From Agromyces salentinus (GTDB lineage: Bacteria; Actinomycetota; Actinomycetes; Actinomycetales; Microbacteriaceae): DNA of 64,000 bases. How positions within the stretch are numbered: the first letter of the stretch is position 1; every line of letters starts with the position of its first letter. This document shows, piece by piece, positions 33,159-41,045 of the stretch. The stretch lies in contig NZ_WBIR01000017.1 in NCBI RefSeq assembly GCF_009749395.1, forward strand, positions 1 to 64,000. Reading direction: 5' to 3'. The translations under genes and the position numbers were made by a program. The notes beneath the pieces are model-generated. The model was given only the letters and a program-made list of their open reading frames with translations. It had not been told where the DNA came from and did no database searches.

Positions 33159-33947
33159 TCATTCCGCGGCGAGGAACCCGATCGCGGCGTCCTTGAACGC
33201 CCGCGAGGTCAGCGTCGACACGTGGTCGCGCCCGGGGATCGACACGAACCCGCTCCCCCATGCCTCGGCCAGCTCGCGGGCACCGGCCGGCACCTGGTCG
33301 TCGCCGCCGACGACGAACAGCGATCGGATGCCGGGCGGGAACCGGAGCTCGGCGCCCGCGAAGCCCTCGACGACGCCGAGCAGCGCCTCGCGGTCGGCCC
33401 CGGCCGCGATCGCCGGGCGCAGCACCTGCTCGATGAGCGGATGCGGGCTCGGTTCGTCACGCAGGAGCAGGGCGCGCACCTCGTCGAGGTCCCAAGCGGC
33501 GAAGAGCTCGTCGGGTCCCGCGCCGCCGATGACCACCCGGCGCAGGCGCTCGGGCGCGAGGTCCGCCAGCGCGGCGACGACGCGGGTGCCCATCGAGTAC
33601 GCGACTGCATCGACCTGCTCGACGCCGGCCGTGTCGAGCACGGCGACGAGGTCGGCGCCGAAGGTCTCGGGCGCGTACGCGTCGCCGCCGACCGGCTTGT
33701 CGCTCGCGCCGTGGCCGCGCAGGTCGGTCGTGATCACGGTGCGGCCGGCATCGGTCAGGGCGCGCACCCAGCCCGTGCCCTGCCACGTCACCTCGGCGTT
33801 CGAGGCGAAGCCATGCACGAGCAGCACCGGCGGCAGGGCGGATGCCTCGCGCTCGAGGCGTTCCTCGCCGAAGACCCGATATCCGACCAGCGTGCCGTCG
33901 TCGGCCTCGGCATAGAGCACGGCGCCGCTCGCCCCGGCGGGGCTCAC
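33159..33947 (-). CDS. Alpha/beta-fold hydrolase
   Basis: A 262-residue alpha/beta hydrolase: oxyanion-hole motif LLVHGFASNAEV, 'VITTDLRGHGASDKPVGGD', nucleophile elbow AYSMGTR (Ser ~118), acid region 'SLFVVGGDDQVP' and the catalytic His in SIPGRDHVS. The GTG start overlaps the stop of the nicotinamidase gene by 4 nt (GTGA), so the two are co-translated. An esterase or C-C hydrolase role is possible; the substrate is unknown. Confidence 0.8.
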   Translation of the reverse strand: MSPAGASGAVLYAEADDGTLVGYRVFGEERLEREASALPPVLLVHGFASNAEVTWQGTGWVRALTDAGRTVITTDLRGHGASDKPVGGDAYAPETFGADLVAVLDTAGVEQVDAVAYSMGTRVVAALADLAPERLRRVVIGGAGPDELFAAWDLDEVRALLLRDEPSPHPLIEQVLRPAIAAGADREALLGVVEGFAGAELRFPPGIRSLFVVGGDDQVPAGARELAEAWGSGFVSIPGRDHVSTLTSRAFKDAAIGFLAAE

Positions 33948-34717
33948 GCGTCTGGCCCGGCCGCACCGGAATCGGGCGTACGCGGCCCCGAGGCGTCGGG
34001 ATCGGCGCCCGAGTCGCCCGGTCCGCCCGCGCCCGCTCCGGAGGTGCCCGGTCCGGGCGCATCCGCCCCCGAGGCGTCAGAGCCCGACGAGGCCGAGCCA
34101 GGAGCCGAGGCAGGAGCCGAGGCGGAAGCCGAGGACGCCGACGACGCCGCGATCTCTGCACCCGCGTGCCCGAGCTCGGCGAGCGCAGCCGCGGACGAGT
34201 CGGCCGCGACCCCGGCGACGAGGTCGGTGAGCACGCGGACATGCTGGCCGTGCTCGAGCGCGTCGAGCGCGCTGGCCCGAACGCAGTAGTCGGTGGCGAT
34301 GCCGACCACGTCGACCTCGGTGACCCCGTGCGCCGTCAGCACCTCGCCGATCGTCGCGCCCGCGTCATCCGTGCCCTCGAAGATGGAGTACGCGGGCACG
34401 CCCTGGCCCTTGCGGATGTGCACGTCGATGCCGTCGGTCGCGAGGTCGGGGTGGTACTCGGCGCCCTCGGTGCCGGCCACGCAGTGCGCGGGCCACGTGT
34501 CGACGAAGTCGGGCTCGGCGTCGACGGCGAAGTGCCCGCCGTTGTCGTTCTCGGCGGAGTGCCAGTCGCGGGATGCCACGACCAGCGCGTAGTCGCCACG
34601 GTGCGCGGCGAGGTGGCGGCTGATGCCCGCGGCCACGGCCGCTCCCCCGTCGACGCCGAGCGCGCCGCCCTCGGTGAAGTCGTTCTGCACGTCGATGATG
34701 AACAGGGCCCGGGTCAT
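33944..34717 (-). CDS. pncA: Nicotinamidase-like isochorismatase-family hydrolase with disordered tail
   Basis: A 257-residue protein; the first ~190 residues are a PncA-type cysteine hydrolase: 'LFIIDVQNDFTEGGALGVDG' (catalytic Asp), SRDWHSAENDNGGHF (metal ligands), 'KGQGVPAYSIFEG' (catalytic Lys) and 'VVGIATDYCVRASALDALEH' (catalytic Cys). It would convert nicotinamide to nicotinate for NAD salvage. The remaining ~65 residues are a low-complexity Ala/Ser/Gly/Pro/Asp tail not found in normal PncA. ATG 34717 follows GGGAGAG. Co-translated with the downstream hydrolase. Confidence 0.8.
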   Translation of the reverse strand: MTRALFIIDVQNDFTEGGALGVDGGAAVAAGISRHLAAHRGDYALVVASRDWHSAENDNGGHFAVDAEPDFVDTWPAHCVAGTEGAEYHPDLATDGIDVHIRKGQGVPAYSIFEGTDDAGATIGEVLTAHGVTEVDVVGIATDYCVRASALDALEHGQHVRVLTDLVAGVAADSSAAALAELGHAGAEIAASSASSASASAPASAPGSASSGSDASGADAPGPGTSGAGAGGPGDSGADPDASGPRTPDSGAAGPDA

Positions 34718-34757
34718 GGCTCTCTCCCGTCGGTCGGGGCATCGGGCGATGACCGAG

Positions 34758-34828
34758 GCGGATGCCGCAGCCACCGGATGCCGCAGGTGCCGTCCATTCT
34801 TCCAGCGACGCCCGCTCGCGGCATCCGC
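34758..34828. terminator. Possible terminator past dacB
   Basis: GCGGATGCCGC (34758-34768) pairs with GCGGCATCCGC (34818-34828) across a 49-nt loop that contains a second GGATGCCGC. It lies downstream of the dacB stop; the loop is long, so confidence is modest. Confidence 0.35.
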
Positions 34829-34868
34829 ATCTGCTGCGAATCGGCGACGGGATGCCGAAGGACTGCGG

Positions 34869-36701
34869 CTACTCGTTGGAGAGTTCGTCCCCGCAGAGGA
34901 AGAAGCCGGTCGTGAGCGTATCGATGGCCTGCTTCGCCTCGTCGGTCACGTCGCCGAGCGCGTAGATCGCGAACGTGAGCGTCGAACCGTCCTGCGCCCG
35001 GATGACGCCGGAGAGGGTGTAGCCCGAGTTGATCCAGCCCGTCTTCGCCGAGACGGCGCCGTACGCCACCGAGTTGTCGCCGGCGAACCGGTCGCTGTAC
35101 GAGAGCGAGCCGCGCTCGCCCGACACCGGCAGCCCGTCCATGAGCACGCCGAGGTTGCCCTCGCGGGCGTTGACCTTCACGAAGAGCTGCGTCAGGTACG
35201 AGGGCGGCACGGCGTTGTCGTCGCTGAGCCCCGACCCGTCGACGACGACGATGCCGGTCGTGTCGATGCCGTAGACCTCGAGGCCCTGCAGCACGCCCGC
35301 GTTGATCGCGTCGAACGTGTTGCCCGAGCCCGTCTCGATGGCCACGAGGCGCGCGAGCATCTCGGCGACGGTGTTGTCGGAGACGACGAGCGCCTTGTCG
35401 ACGAGCTGCGCGACCGTCGGGGAACTCACGGCACCGAGCTGCTGCGCGCCCGCGGGCGCGGTGCCGCGCTCGATGGCCGCGATGCCGCCGAGCTGGTCGG
35501 CGAAGGCCTGGCCGGCCCGGCCGATGGGGTCCGTGCTGCGCCAGGACGTATTGGCGTAGGGGTCGTCGCGGTCGCCGTCGACCTGCAGGGCCGTGATGTT
35601 CGACATGTAGCCGTCGTCGCGCTCGATCGTGTCCCAGCTCGCCTGCCACTCGTCGCCGCCGAAGTACCCGGCGTCGAGGATGAGCTTGGTCAGCGGCGGG
35701 TTGGCGGGGTCCGCGGCCCAGGCCGCCTGCACCTGCGCGGCGAGGTCGTCGAGGTGCGCGGCCCCCGGGTAGACGGTCTCGCTGCCGCTGGGCGTGCGCG
35801 ACAGCGTGACGTCGCCACCGCCGACGAGCACGGCGCTGCCCGGCTCCGCGCCCTTCACGACGGTGGTCGTGGTGCGATAGTCGGGCCCGAGCACGTTGAG
35901 GGCGGCCGCGGAGGTGAGGACCTTCATGACGCTCGCGGTGCGCGACGGCGTGCTGCCGCCGCGGTCGTAGAGCACCTCGCCGGTGGCCGCGTTCATGACC
36001 TGCGCCTGCAGGTTGGCGAGCCGCGGGTCGGCCGCACGGTCGGCGACCGAGCAGGTGCGGACCCGGATGTTGATCGGCGCCGCGGCGGCCGCGGGCACGG
36101 GTCGCGCGGGGTCGGCGGTCGGCGTCGGAGTCGGGGTCGCGGTCTCGGACATCACCGCGACCGGGGCGGCGTCGCGGGTGCTCGCGGCGGTGCCGGCGAA
36201 CACGGCGCCCACCCCGAGCAGGGCGAAGGCGACCGCTCCGGCGGCCACGGCGAACGCGCGCCGGTGCCTCCGCAGGAATGGGCCGGCCGGCGCGGCGGCG
36301 GGGGCCGCGGCGTCGGACTGGTCGGTAACGGCGTCCGCTGGATCCGCCGGCTCGGTGGCGGCCGCCGCCGCCGGTGCGGGCGTGGCAGTTGCGTCGAGGA
36401 CGACGGTCTCATCGGAGGGAGCAGCGTCGACGGTCTCGTCGGACGGAGCAGCGTCGACGGTCTCGTCGGAGGCAGCAGCGTCGACGTCCTCGACGGACGC
36501 GGTCTCGGCACCGTCGAACACAGCTCCGGGCTCAGCCGCGACCTCGCCCTCGGCGACGCCGTCCGGCGCCTCCGAGGCCTCGAGATCGCCGCCCTCGACC
36601 GGGGCCGGCGATGCGGACTCGACCGTCTCGTGCCCCGGCTCCGTGTCGGGCGGATGCGGGGTCGAGCGAGGCTCGCGCGTGGCATCCGTCTCGTCGGTCA
36701 T
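34869..36701 (-). CDS. dacB: D-alanyl-D-alanine carboxypeptidase/endopeptidase (PBP4 type)
   Basis: A 610-residue class C penicillin-binding protein. Catalytic triads: SVMK (SRTASVMKVLTSAAALNV, Ser-x-x-Lys), SDN (LVVSDNTVAEMLARLVAIE) and KTG (VSAKTGWINSGYTLSG). It trims peptidoglycan peptides outside the membrane. Unusually, ~140 residues of acidic, Ala/Thr/Glu-rich, probably disordered sequence precede the single TM anchor (RAFAVAAGAVAFALLGVGAV), including three DETVDAAPS repeats; a Thr/Pro stretch follows the TM. TAGAAT lies 6 nt before the ATG, implying a leaderless mRNA. Confidence 0.85.
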   Translation of the reverse strand: MTDETDATREPRSTPHPPDTEPGHETVESASPAPVEGGDLEASEAPDGVAEGEVAAEPGAVFDGAETASVEDVDAAASDETVDAAPSDETVDAAPSDETVVLDATATPAPAAAAATEPADPADAVTDQSDAAAPAAAPAGPFLRRHRRAFAVAAGAVAFALLGVGAVFAGTAASTRDAAPVAVMSETATPTPTPTADPARPVPAAAAAPINIRVRTCSVADRAADPRLANLQAQVMNAATGEVLYDRGGSTPSRTASVMKVLTSAAALNVLGPDYRTTTTVVKGAEPGSAVLVGGGDVTLSRTPSGSETVYPGAAHLDDLAAQVQAAWAADPANPPLTKLILDAGYFGGDEWQASWDTIERDDGYMSNITALQVDGDRDDPYANTSWRSTDPIGRAGQAFADQLGGIAAIERGTAPAGAQQLGAVSSPTVAQLVDKALVVSDNTVAEMLARLVAIETGSGNTFDAINAGVLQGLEVYGIDTTGIVVVDGSGLSDDNAVPPSYLTQLFVKVNAREGNLGVLMDGLPVSGERGSLSYSDRFAGDNSVAYGAVSAKTGWINSGYTLSGVIRAQDGSTLTFAIYALGDVTDEAKQAIDTLTTGFFLCGDELSNE

Positions 36702-36758
36702 CCGGGGATTCTACGTGCCGCACCCGAGCGAACCCTGATCACGGGCCGAAAAGCCACT

Positions 36759-36776
36759 GCGCACCCGGCGGTGCGC
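36759..36776. terminator. Short hairpin past the oxidoreductase gene
   Basis: GCGCACC-cggc-GGTGCGC, 7-bp perfect stem, in the 135-bp gap between the oxidoreductase stop and the dacB start. Weak evidence for termination. Confidence 0.35.
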
Positions 36777-36836
36777 GGGCGCCGGCGCGGGACCGGCGGG
36801 GCGACGCGCGCGCGTGCGAGGCCCCGCGCCGAGCCG

Positions 36837-37820
36837 CTACTCGCCCGGGTAGCGCAGCCCGATCTGCTCGCGGATCGCGTCGAGCGTGCCCATGATCGCG
36901 ACCGACTCGTCGAGGGTCAGCAGGTCTCCGGTGAGGTTGCCCTCGGCGACGAGCCGCTCGACGGCCTCGGCCTGGAAGTGCATGCCGCGGCCGACGACCT
37001 CGGACTCGTACGTCTCCAGCACGTCGCCGTGGTGGTCGACCACGCGGAAGGACGTGGGCGTGTACCAGACCGAGTCGATGTCGATGCGTGCGTCGCTGCC
37101 GAGCACGGTGGCGACGTTCGGACCCTTGAGGTCGCTCGCCGAGACGGAGGTCGCGATGCGCCCGCCGTCGTAGCCGAAGACGACGGCGACCTGCGCGTCG
37201 GCGCCCGTGGGCTTGAACGTCGCCGTGCTCTGGATGGTGCTGGGCGCCCCGAACAGGTCCCACGCGAAGGAGACGGGGTAGATGCCGAGGTCGAGCAGCG
37301 CGCCGCCGCCGAGCTCGAGCGCGTTGATGCGGTGCGCCGGGTCATCGGTGAGCTTCTGGGTGTGGTCGGCGATGAGCGAGCGCACCTCGCCGAGCGTGCC
37401 GGCCGCGATGATCTCGCGGATGCGCACCATGTGCGGCAGGTACCTCGTCCACATGGCCTCGAGCAGCAGCAGCCCCTCGGATGCCGCGAGCTCGGCGATC
37501 TCGCGCGCCTCGGCCGCGTTCAGCGTGAACGGCTTCTCGACGAGCACGTGCTTGCCGGCCTCGAGCGCGAGCCGTGCGTTGGCCACGTGCATCGGATGCG
37601 GCGTGCCGATGTAGATCGCGTCGACCTCGGGATCGCAGGCGAGCGCCTCGTAGCTCGGGTGCGCGTTCGGGATGTCGAACTCGGCGGCGAACGCGTCGGC
37701 GCCCGCCTGCGACCTGGAACCGACCGCGCGGACGTCGAAGCCGTTCGCCTTGAGGTCGCTCGTGAACAGGTGGGAGATGCCGCCGGTGGCGAGGATGCCC
37801 CAGCGCAGTCGTTCAGTCAT
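36837..37820 (-). CDS. Gfo/Idh/MocA-family oxidoreductase
   Basis: A 327-residue NAD(P)-dependent dehydrogenase with an N-terminal Rossmann fold ('LRWGILATGGISHLFTSDLK') and the diagnostic EKPF motif (GKHVLVEKPFTLNAAEAREI, catalytic Lys). The C-terminal sheet domain has 'INALELGGGALLDLGIYPVS'. Members oxidise sugars, inositols or dihydrodiols; the substrate is not indicated here. TAGGCT lies exactly 6 nt upstream of the ATG (leaderless). Confidence 0.85.
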   Translation of the reverse strand: MTERLRWGILATGGISHLFTSDLKANGFDVRAVGSRSQAGADAFAAEFDIPNAHPSYEALACDPEVDAIYIGTPHPMHVANARLALEAGKHVLVEKPFTLNAAEAREIAELAASEGLLLLEAMWTRYLPHMVRIREIIAAGTLGEVRSLIADHTQKLTDDPAHRINALELGGGALLDLGIYPVSFAWDLFGAPSTIQSTATFKPTGADAQVAVVFGYDGGRIATSVSASDLKGPNVATVLGSDARIDIDSVWYTPTSFRVVDHHGDVLETYESEVVGRGMHFQAEAVERLVAEGNLTGDLLTLDESVAIMGTLDAIREQIGLRYPGE

Positions 37821-37897
37821 GGGTTCAGCCTAGTGAGCACCGCCGTGGCCGGTGCGCCCCGCGCGTCGCTGCGCGAGGGGCTCCGACTCGCCCGATG

Positions 37898-37936
37898 CGG
37901 ATGCCGCGGACGGGGCCCGCCCGCCCGCGGCATCCG
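37898..37936. terminator. Hairpin terminator past the fasciclin gene
   Basis: CGGATGCCGCGG (37898-37909) pairs with CCGCGGCATCCG (37925-37936), 12-bp perfect stem and 15-nt loop, 15 nt past the fasciclin stop codon. Confidence 0.7.
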
Positions 37937-37950
37937 GCTGGGTGGCCGTC

Positions 37951-38541
37951 CTACAGCACGGCTGGCACGAGCACCCGGTCGATGGTGTGGATGACCCCGT
38001 TCGAGCCCTGGATGTTCAGCCCCTTGATGACCAGTCGCGGGTCCTTCAGCGCGGTGTTCTCGTCACGCAGGTTGAGCCCCCGCGGCTTCACGATGCCGCC
38101 GTTGGCCATCGTGAGCGAACCGGCGGTGAGCACCCGGATCGGGCCGAGCTTGCGGTCGGCGACGACGTGGTAGAGCAGCACGTTGCTGATCTGGTCGATG
38201 CTCAGGACCGTGGTGATCTTCTCGAGCGCATCCTGCTCGCTCGTCGGCGCCTCGCCGGTGAGGTCGGTGACGAGGCGGAGGAACGCCCGGTCGTTCGGAG
38301 CGAAGACGGTGAACCTGCGCGACGTGTCGGCGAGCACGGGCACGAGCCCGGTGGCCGTGAGCGCCTGCACGAGCAGGTCGTAGTCGTACGGGTTCTGGTC
38401 GGGAACGCCGCCCCCGGACGCCGCGACGGCGACATCGACGACGGTGCCGGCCGGGGACTGATCACCGGTCGCGTTCGCCGGGGTCGCGCTGACCATGACG
38501 ATCGCCGCGGCGGCCGCCGCGATGGCGAGGATCTTCTTCAT
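37951..38541 (-). CDS. Secreted fasciclin-domain protein (MPT70-like)
   Basis: A 196-residue secreted protein: signal peptide (MKKILAIAAAAAAIVMVSAT..ANA) and one fasciclin (FAS1) domain with the H1 region 'RFTVFAPNDRAFLRLVTDLT' and H2 region 'LLYHVVADRKLGPIRVLTAG', ending 'GSNGVIHTIDRVLVPAVL'. The FAS1 fold mediates adhesion or ligand binding; in mycobacteria MPT70/MPT83 are FAS1 proteins controlled by SigK. Here the gene diverges from a DUF4397-sortase-SigK-RskA operon and shares its promoter motif, so it is probably a SigK target. AAGGAG precedes the ATG. Confidence 0.9.
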   Translation of the reverse strand: MKKILAIAAAAAAIVMVSATPANATGDQSPAGTVVDVAVAASGGGVPDQNPYDYDLLVQALTATGLVPVLADTSRRFTVFAPNDRAFLRLVTDLTGEAPTSEQDALEKITTVLSIDQISNVLLYHVVADRKLGPIRVLTAGSLTMANGGIVKPRGLNLRDENTALKDPRLVIKGLNIQGSNGVIHTIDRVLVPAVL

Positions 38542-38620
38542 GATGATGCTCCTTCACTGGTGACTCGCGGCCGGCGGCATCCGCCAGGCAGGCGCATGCC
38601 ATCGCACCGGCCGCTCACGA

Positions 38621-38653
38621 ACTACTTCCGCCGTCGGCGGGCGAGCGGATGCA
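38621..38653 (-). promoter_or_regulatory. Putative SigK-type promoter for the fasciclin gene
   Basis: On the minus strand TGCATCC (38653-38647) is followed after exactly 16 nt by CGGAAGTAGT (38630-38621). The same pair of elements with the same spacing drives the divergent operon (38702-38734). CATCC..CGGAA resembles the mycobacterial SigK consensus (CCATCC...CCGAAT, from memory). Confidence 0.65.
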
Positions 38654-38701
38654 CCGGCACGGGCCGATTCGAGATCCGGCCGAGAAAAACTTCGGCGCCG
38701 C

Positions 38702-38734
38702 TGCATCCGATCGGCGACTCCGTCCGGAAGTAGT
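38702..38734 (+). promoter_or_regulatory. Putative SigK-type promoter for the DUF4397-sortase-sigK-rskA operon
   Basis: TGCATCC (38702-38708), 16-nt spacer, CGGAAGTAGT (38725-38734), 53 nt upstream of the DUF4397 start. Identical elements and spacing to the divergent fasciclin promoter. Confidence 0.65.
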
Positions 38735-38787
38735 GAGTGAAGGCACATCAGGCACCCCGCACGGGGTCGAGAACTGGAGGAACCACG

Positions 38788-39627
38788 ATGAAGAAGATCC
38801 TCGCCGCCGCGATCGGCGCCGGTGCGCTCGTCGCACTCGGCACGGCCGTTCCCGCGAGCGCCGCCGAATCGCCCGCGATGCTCTCCGTACTGCACGGGGT
38901 TCCCGGCCTCACGGTGGACGTCTACGTGAACGACGAGCTCACGCTCGACGACTTCACGCCCGGGTCGCTCGCAGGCCCGCTCGAGCTGCCGGCCGGCACC
39001 TACGCGGTCGCCATCACGGCCTCCGATGCCACGGATGCCTCGTCGCCGGCGATCGGGCCGGTCGACCTCCCGCTCGACGCGGGCGGCAACTACACGGCCG
39101 TCGCCCACCTCGACGAGGGCGGCGAGCCGACCGCGACGCTGTTCACCAACGACACCGCGACGCTCGCCGCGGGAGAGGGCCGGCTCACGGTCCGCCACGT
39201 CGCCGCGGCGCCGGCGGTCGACGTCCTCGCGGGCGGCTCACCCGTCATCACGAACCTCGCCAACCCCGACGAGCAGAAGCTCGACCTGCCGGCGGGCACG
39301 CAGTCGGTGTCGGTCGCGGCCACCGGGACCACCGACCCCGTGATCGGGCCGGCCGATGTCGAGGTCGCCGAGGGTGCGAACACCATCGCGTACGCCTGGG
39401 GCAGCCTCGAGGACGACAACCTCGACCTCGCCGTGCAGACCGTCGCGATCGCGGGCATGCACTCCAGCCCCGACGGCGTCCCGGCCGGATCCGCCGGCCT
39501 GGTGGCGACCAACGCACCCGAGTCCGCTGCATCGTGGACCGCAGTCCTCGGCGCGGCGGTACTCGCCGCCGCGGCGGGCGTCACCATCCTCCTGCGGCGT
39601 CGCGCGGGCGCCCGGGTCGAGCACTGA
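38788..39627 (+). CDS. DUF4397-domain surface protein
   Basis: A 279-residue secreted protein with a signal peptide (MKKILAAAIGAGALVALGTA..ASA), two DUF4397 beta-domain units ('LSVLHGVPGLTVDVYVNDEL', 'LTVRHVAAAPAVDVLAGGSP') and a C-terminal TM helix (WTAVLGAAVLAAAAGVTILL) followed by RRRAGARVEH. This tail resembles a sortase substrate but lacks a clear LPxTG; TNAPES precedes the helix. GGAGGAACC is an excellent ribosome-binding site. It is directly followed by a sortase gene and lies in the SigK operon, so it is probably displayed on the envelope. Confidence 0.85.
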   Translation: MKKILAAAIGAGALVALGTAVPASAAESPAMLSVLHGVPGLTVDVYVNDELTLDDFTPGSLAGPLELPAGTYAVAITASDATDASSPAIGPVDLPLDAGGNYTAVAHLDEGGEPTATLFTNDTATLAAGEGRLTVRHVAAAPAVDVLAGGSPVITNLANPDEQKLDLPAGTQSVSVAATGTTDPVIGPADVEVAEGANTIAYAWGSLEDDNLDLAVQTVAIAGMHSSPDGVPAGSAGLVATNAPESAASWTAVLGAAVLAAAAGVTILLRRRAGARVEH

Positions 39628-39632
39628 GCACG

Positions 39633-40340
39633 ATGATGCGAGCGAGGTCGGTCATCGGTTCCCTTTGGGTACCGGTGGCCGTCCTCGCGGTCGTGCTCGC
39701 GCTCGGCGGATGCGGGACCGGAACCGGCACCGGCACCGGCGGCACCGGCGAGGGCACGAGTGCGGCAGCCTCGGGCCGCGACCTGCAGGCGACCGGGCTG
39801 GCGACCTCGCCGCCGGCCGAGGCGCCCGCTACGCCGCTGCCGGAGATCCCCGTGTCCTCGGCCGCGCTGGAGGACCGACCCGCCCTCACCGGGCCCGCAC
39901 CCGTGCGATTCCAGGCGCCGGACCTCGGCATCGACGTCGCGGTCGAAGCGGTGGGCTTGGACGACCGCGGCGCCATGGGGCTTCCCGCGAACCCGTCGAT
40001 CGCGGCCTGGTACCGTTTCGGGGCCGCGCCGGGCGCGGCGGCTGGCTCGGTCGTGGTCGCGGCCCACGTCGACTCCCTCGAGTACGACATCGGGCCGTTC
40101 GCACGGCTCGCCGCGGCGCCGGCCGGCACCCGCTTCCTCGTGACCACGGCCGACGGCACGACCCACGAGTACGCGCTCACCATGACCGAGGTCGTCCCCA
40201 AGGAACAGGTCGACTGGTCCGCGGCCTTCGCACGCGATGGGGCACCGCGGCTGACGCTGGTCACCTGCGGAGGAGACTTCGACTACGACGCCCGCCGGTA
40301 CCTGAGCAACGTGCTCGTGACCGCGGAACCCACCGGATGA
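39633..40340 (+). CDS. Class F (or E) sortase with lipobox-like N-terminus
   Basis: About 235 residues. Catalytic residues are visible: His in VVVAAHVDSLEYDIGPF, Cys in LTLVTCGGDFDYDARRYLSN (TLVTC) and Arg in that same tail. The N-terminal hydrophobic segment (SLWVPVAVLAVVLALGGCGT) ends in LGG|C and could act as a lipobox or a TM anchor; a GT-repeat linker follows, encoded by repetitive DNA around 39716-39745. It starts 5 nt after the DUF4397 stop (ATG 39633 or 39636). The neighbouring DUF4397 protein is the obvious candidate partner, though its sorting motif is unclear. Confidence 0.8.
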   Translation: MMRARSVIGSLWVPVAVLAVVLALGGCGTGTGTGTGGTGEGTSAAASGRDLQATGLATSPPAEAPATPLPEIPVSSAALEDRPALTGPAPVRFQAPDLGIDVAVEAVGLDDRGAMGLPANPSIAAWYRFGAAPGAAAGSVVVAAHVDSLEYDIGPFARLAAAPAGTRFLVTTADGTTHEYALTMTEVVPKEQVDWSAAFARDGAPRLTLVTCGGDFDYDARRYLSNVLVTAEPTG

Positions 40341-40454
40341 GCGCGGTGAGTCGTTATGCTGATCGAAGAGCTGGCACGAGCCGGCGTCGCGCTGCCGCAG
40401 GTTCCTTCACGACGGCACGACGCCGTCGGTCGACGAAGGAGTGACTGCCGCGAC

Positions 40455-41045
40455 GTGAGCACAGCGACTTCGGATTCGGGCCGAGGTGAAGACGGCATCC
40501 TCGGCGAGGATGCGCTCGCCAGGGCATTCCTCGAGGGTGACGAGTTCGCCCTCCGTGAGGCGTACGCGCGCTGGGGCGCGCTCGTGTTCCGGCTCGCCCT
40601 CCGCTCGCTCGGCGACCGCGCGGACGCGGAAGACGTCACGCAGCAGGTCTTTCTCGCGGCGTGGCGATCGCGCGGCAACTACCTTCCCGGGAAGACGGCG
40701 CTCGGCGCGTGGATCGTGGGCATCACGCGCCATCGCATCGCCGATGCGCACGAGGCCCGTGCCCGGCATCGCCGGCTCGAGGACGAACTCGTGAGCGAGG
40801 CATCCGTCGCTCCGCCGGAGCAGCCCGACGACCTCGCCGAGCGCGCCATGATCGTCGAGGAACTCGACCGGCTCGAGCCCACGGCGCGGCACGTGATGCG
40901 GCTCGCGTTCTACGAGCAGCTGACGCACAGCGAGATCGCCGAGACCCTCGACCTGCCGATCGGCACCGTGAAGAGCCACATCCGACGTAGCCTGATCCGC
41001 ATGCGCACCAGATGGGAGGTGGACGATGGAGCACATCGAACCTGA
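40455..41045 (+). CDS. sigK: ECF sigma factor, SigK-like
   Basis: A 196-residue extracytoplasmic-function sigma factor. Region 2 includes 'LRSLGDRADAEDVTQQVFLA' and 'AWIVGITRHRIADAHEARAR'; region 4 has the HTH 'LTHSEIAETLDLPIGTVKSH' and 'IRRSLIRMRTRW'. Identification as SigK-like rests on the adjacent RskA-type anti-sigma gene (20-nt overlap) and the fasciclin gene next door, as in Mycobacterium. The GTG at 40455 is preferred; an ATG at 40356 is part of a -10-like TTATGCT sequence, suggesting an extra internal promoter. Confidence 0.85.
   Translation: MSTATSDSGRGEDGILGEDALARAFLEGDEFALREAYARWGALVFRLALRSLGDRADAEDVTQQVFLAAWRSRGNYLPGKTALGAWIVGITRHRIADAHEARARHRRLEDELVSEASVAPPEQPDDLAERAMIVEELDRLEPTARHVMRLAFYEQLTHSEIAETLDLPIGTVKSHIRRSLIRMRTRWEVDDGAHRT

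Noticed and set aside
33096..34289. Plus-strand frame across the hydrolase and nicotinamidase genes
   Set aside because: Antisense shadow of two genes with full active-site motifs.
40325..40355. ECF promoter GGAAC...CGTT upstream of sigK
   Set aside because: The spacing is 22 nt, too long for the usual 16-17 nt, and the gene is probably co-transcribed from the SigK-type promoter at 38702.
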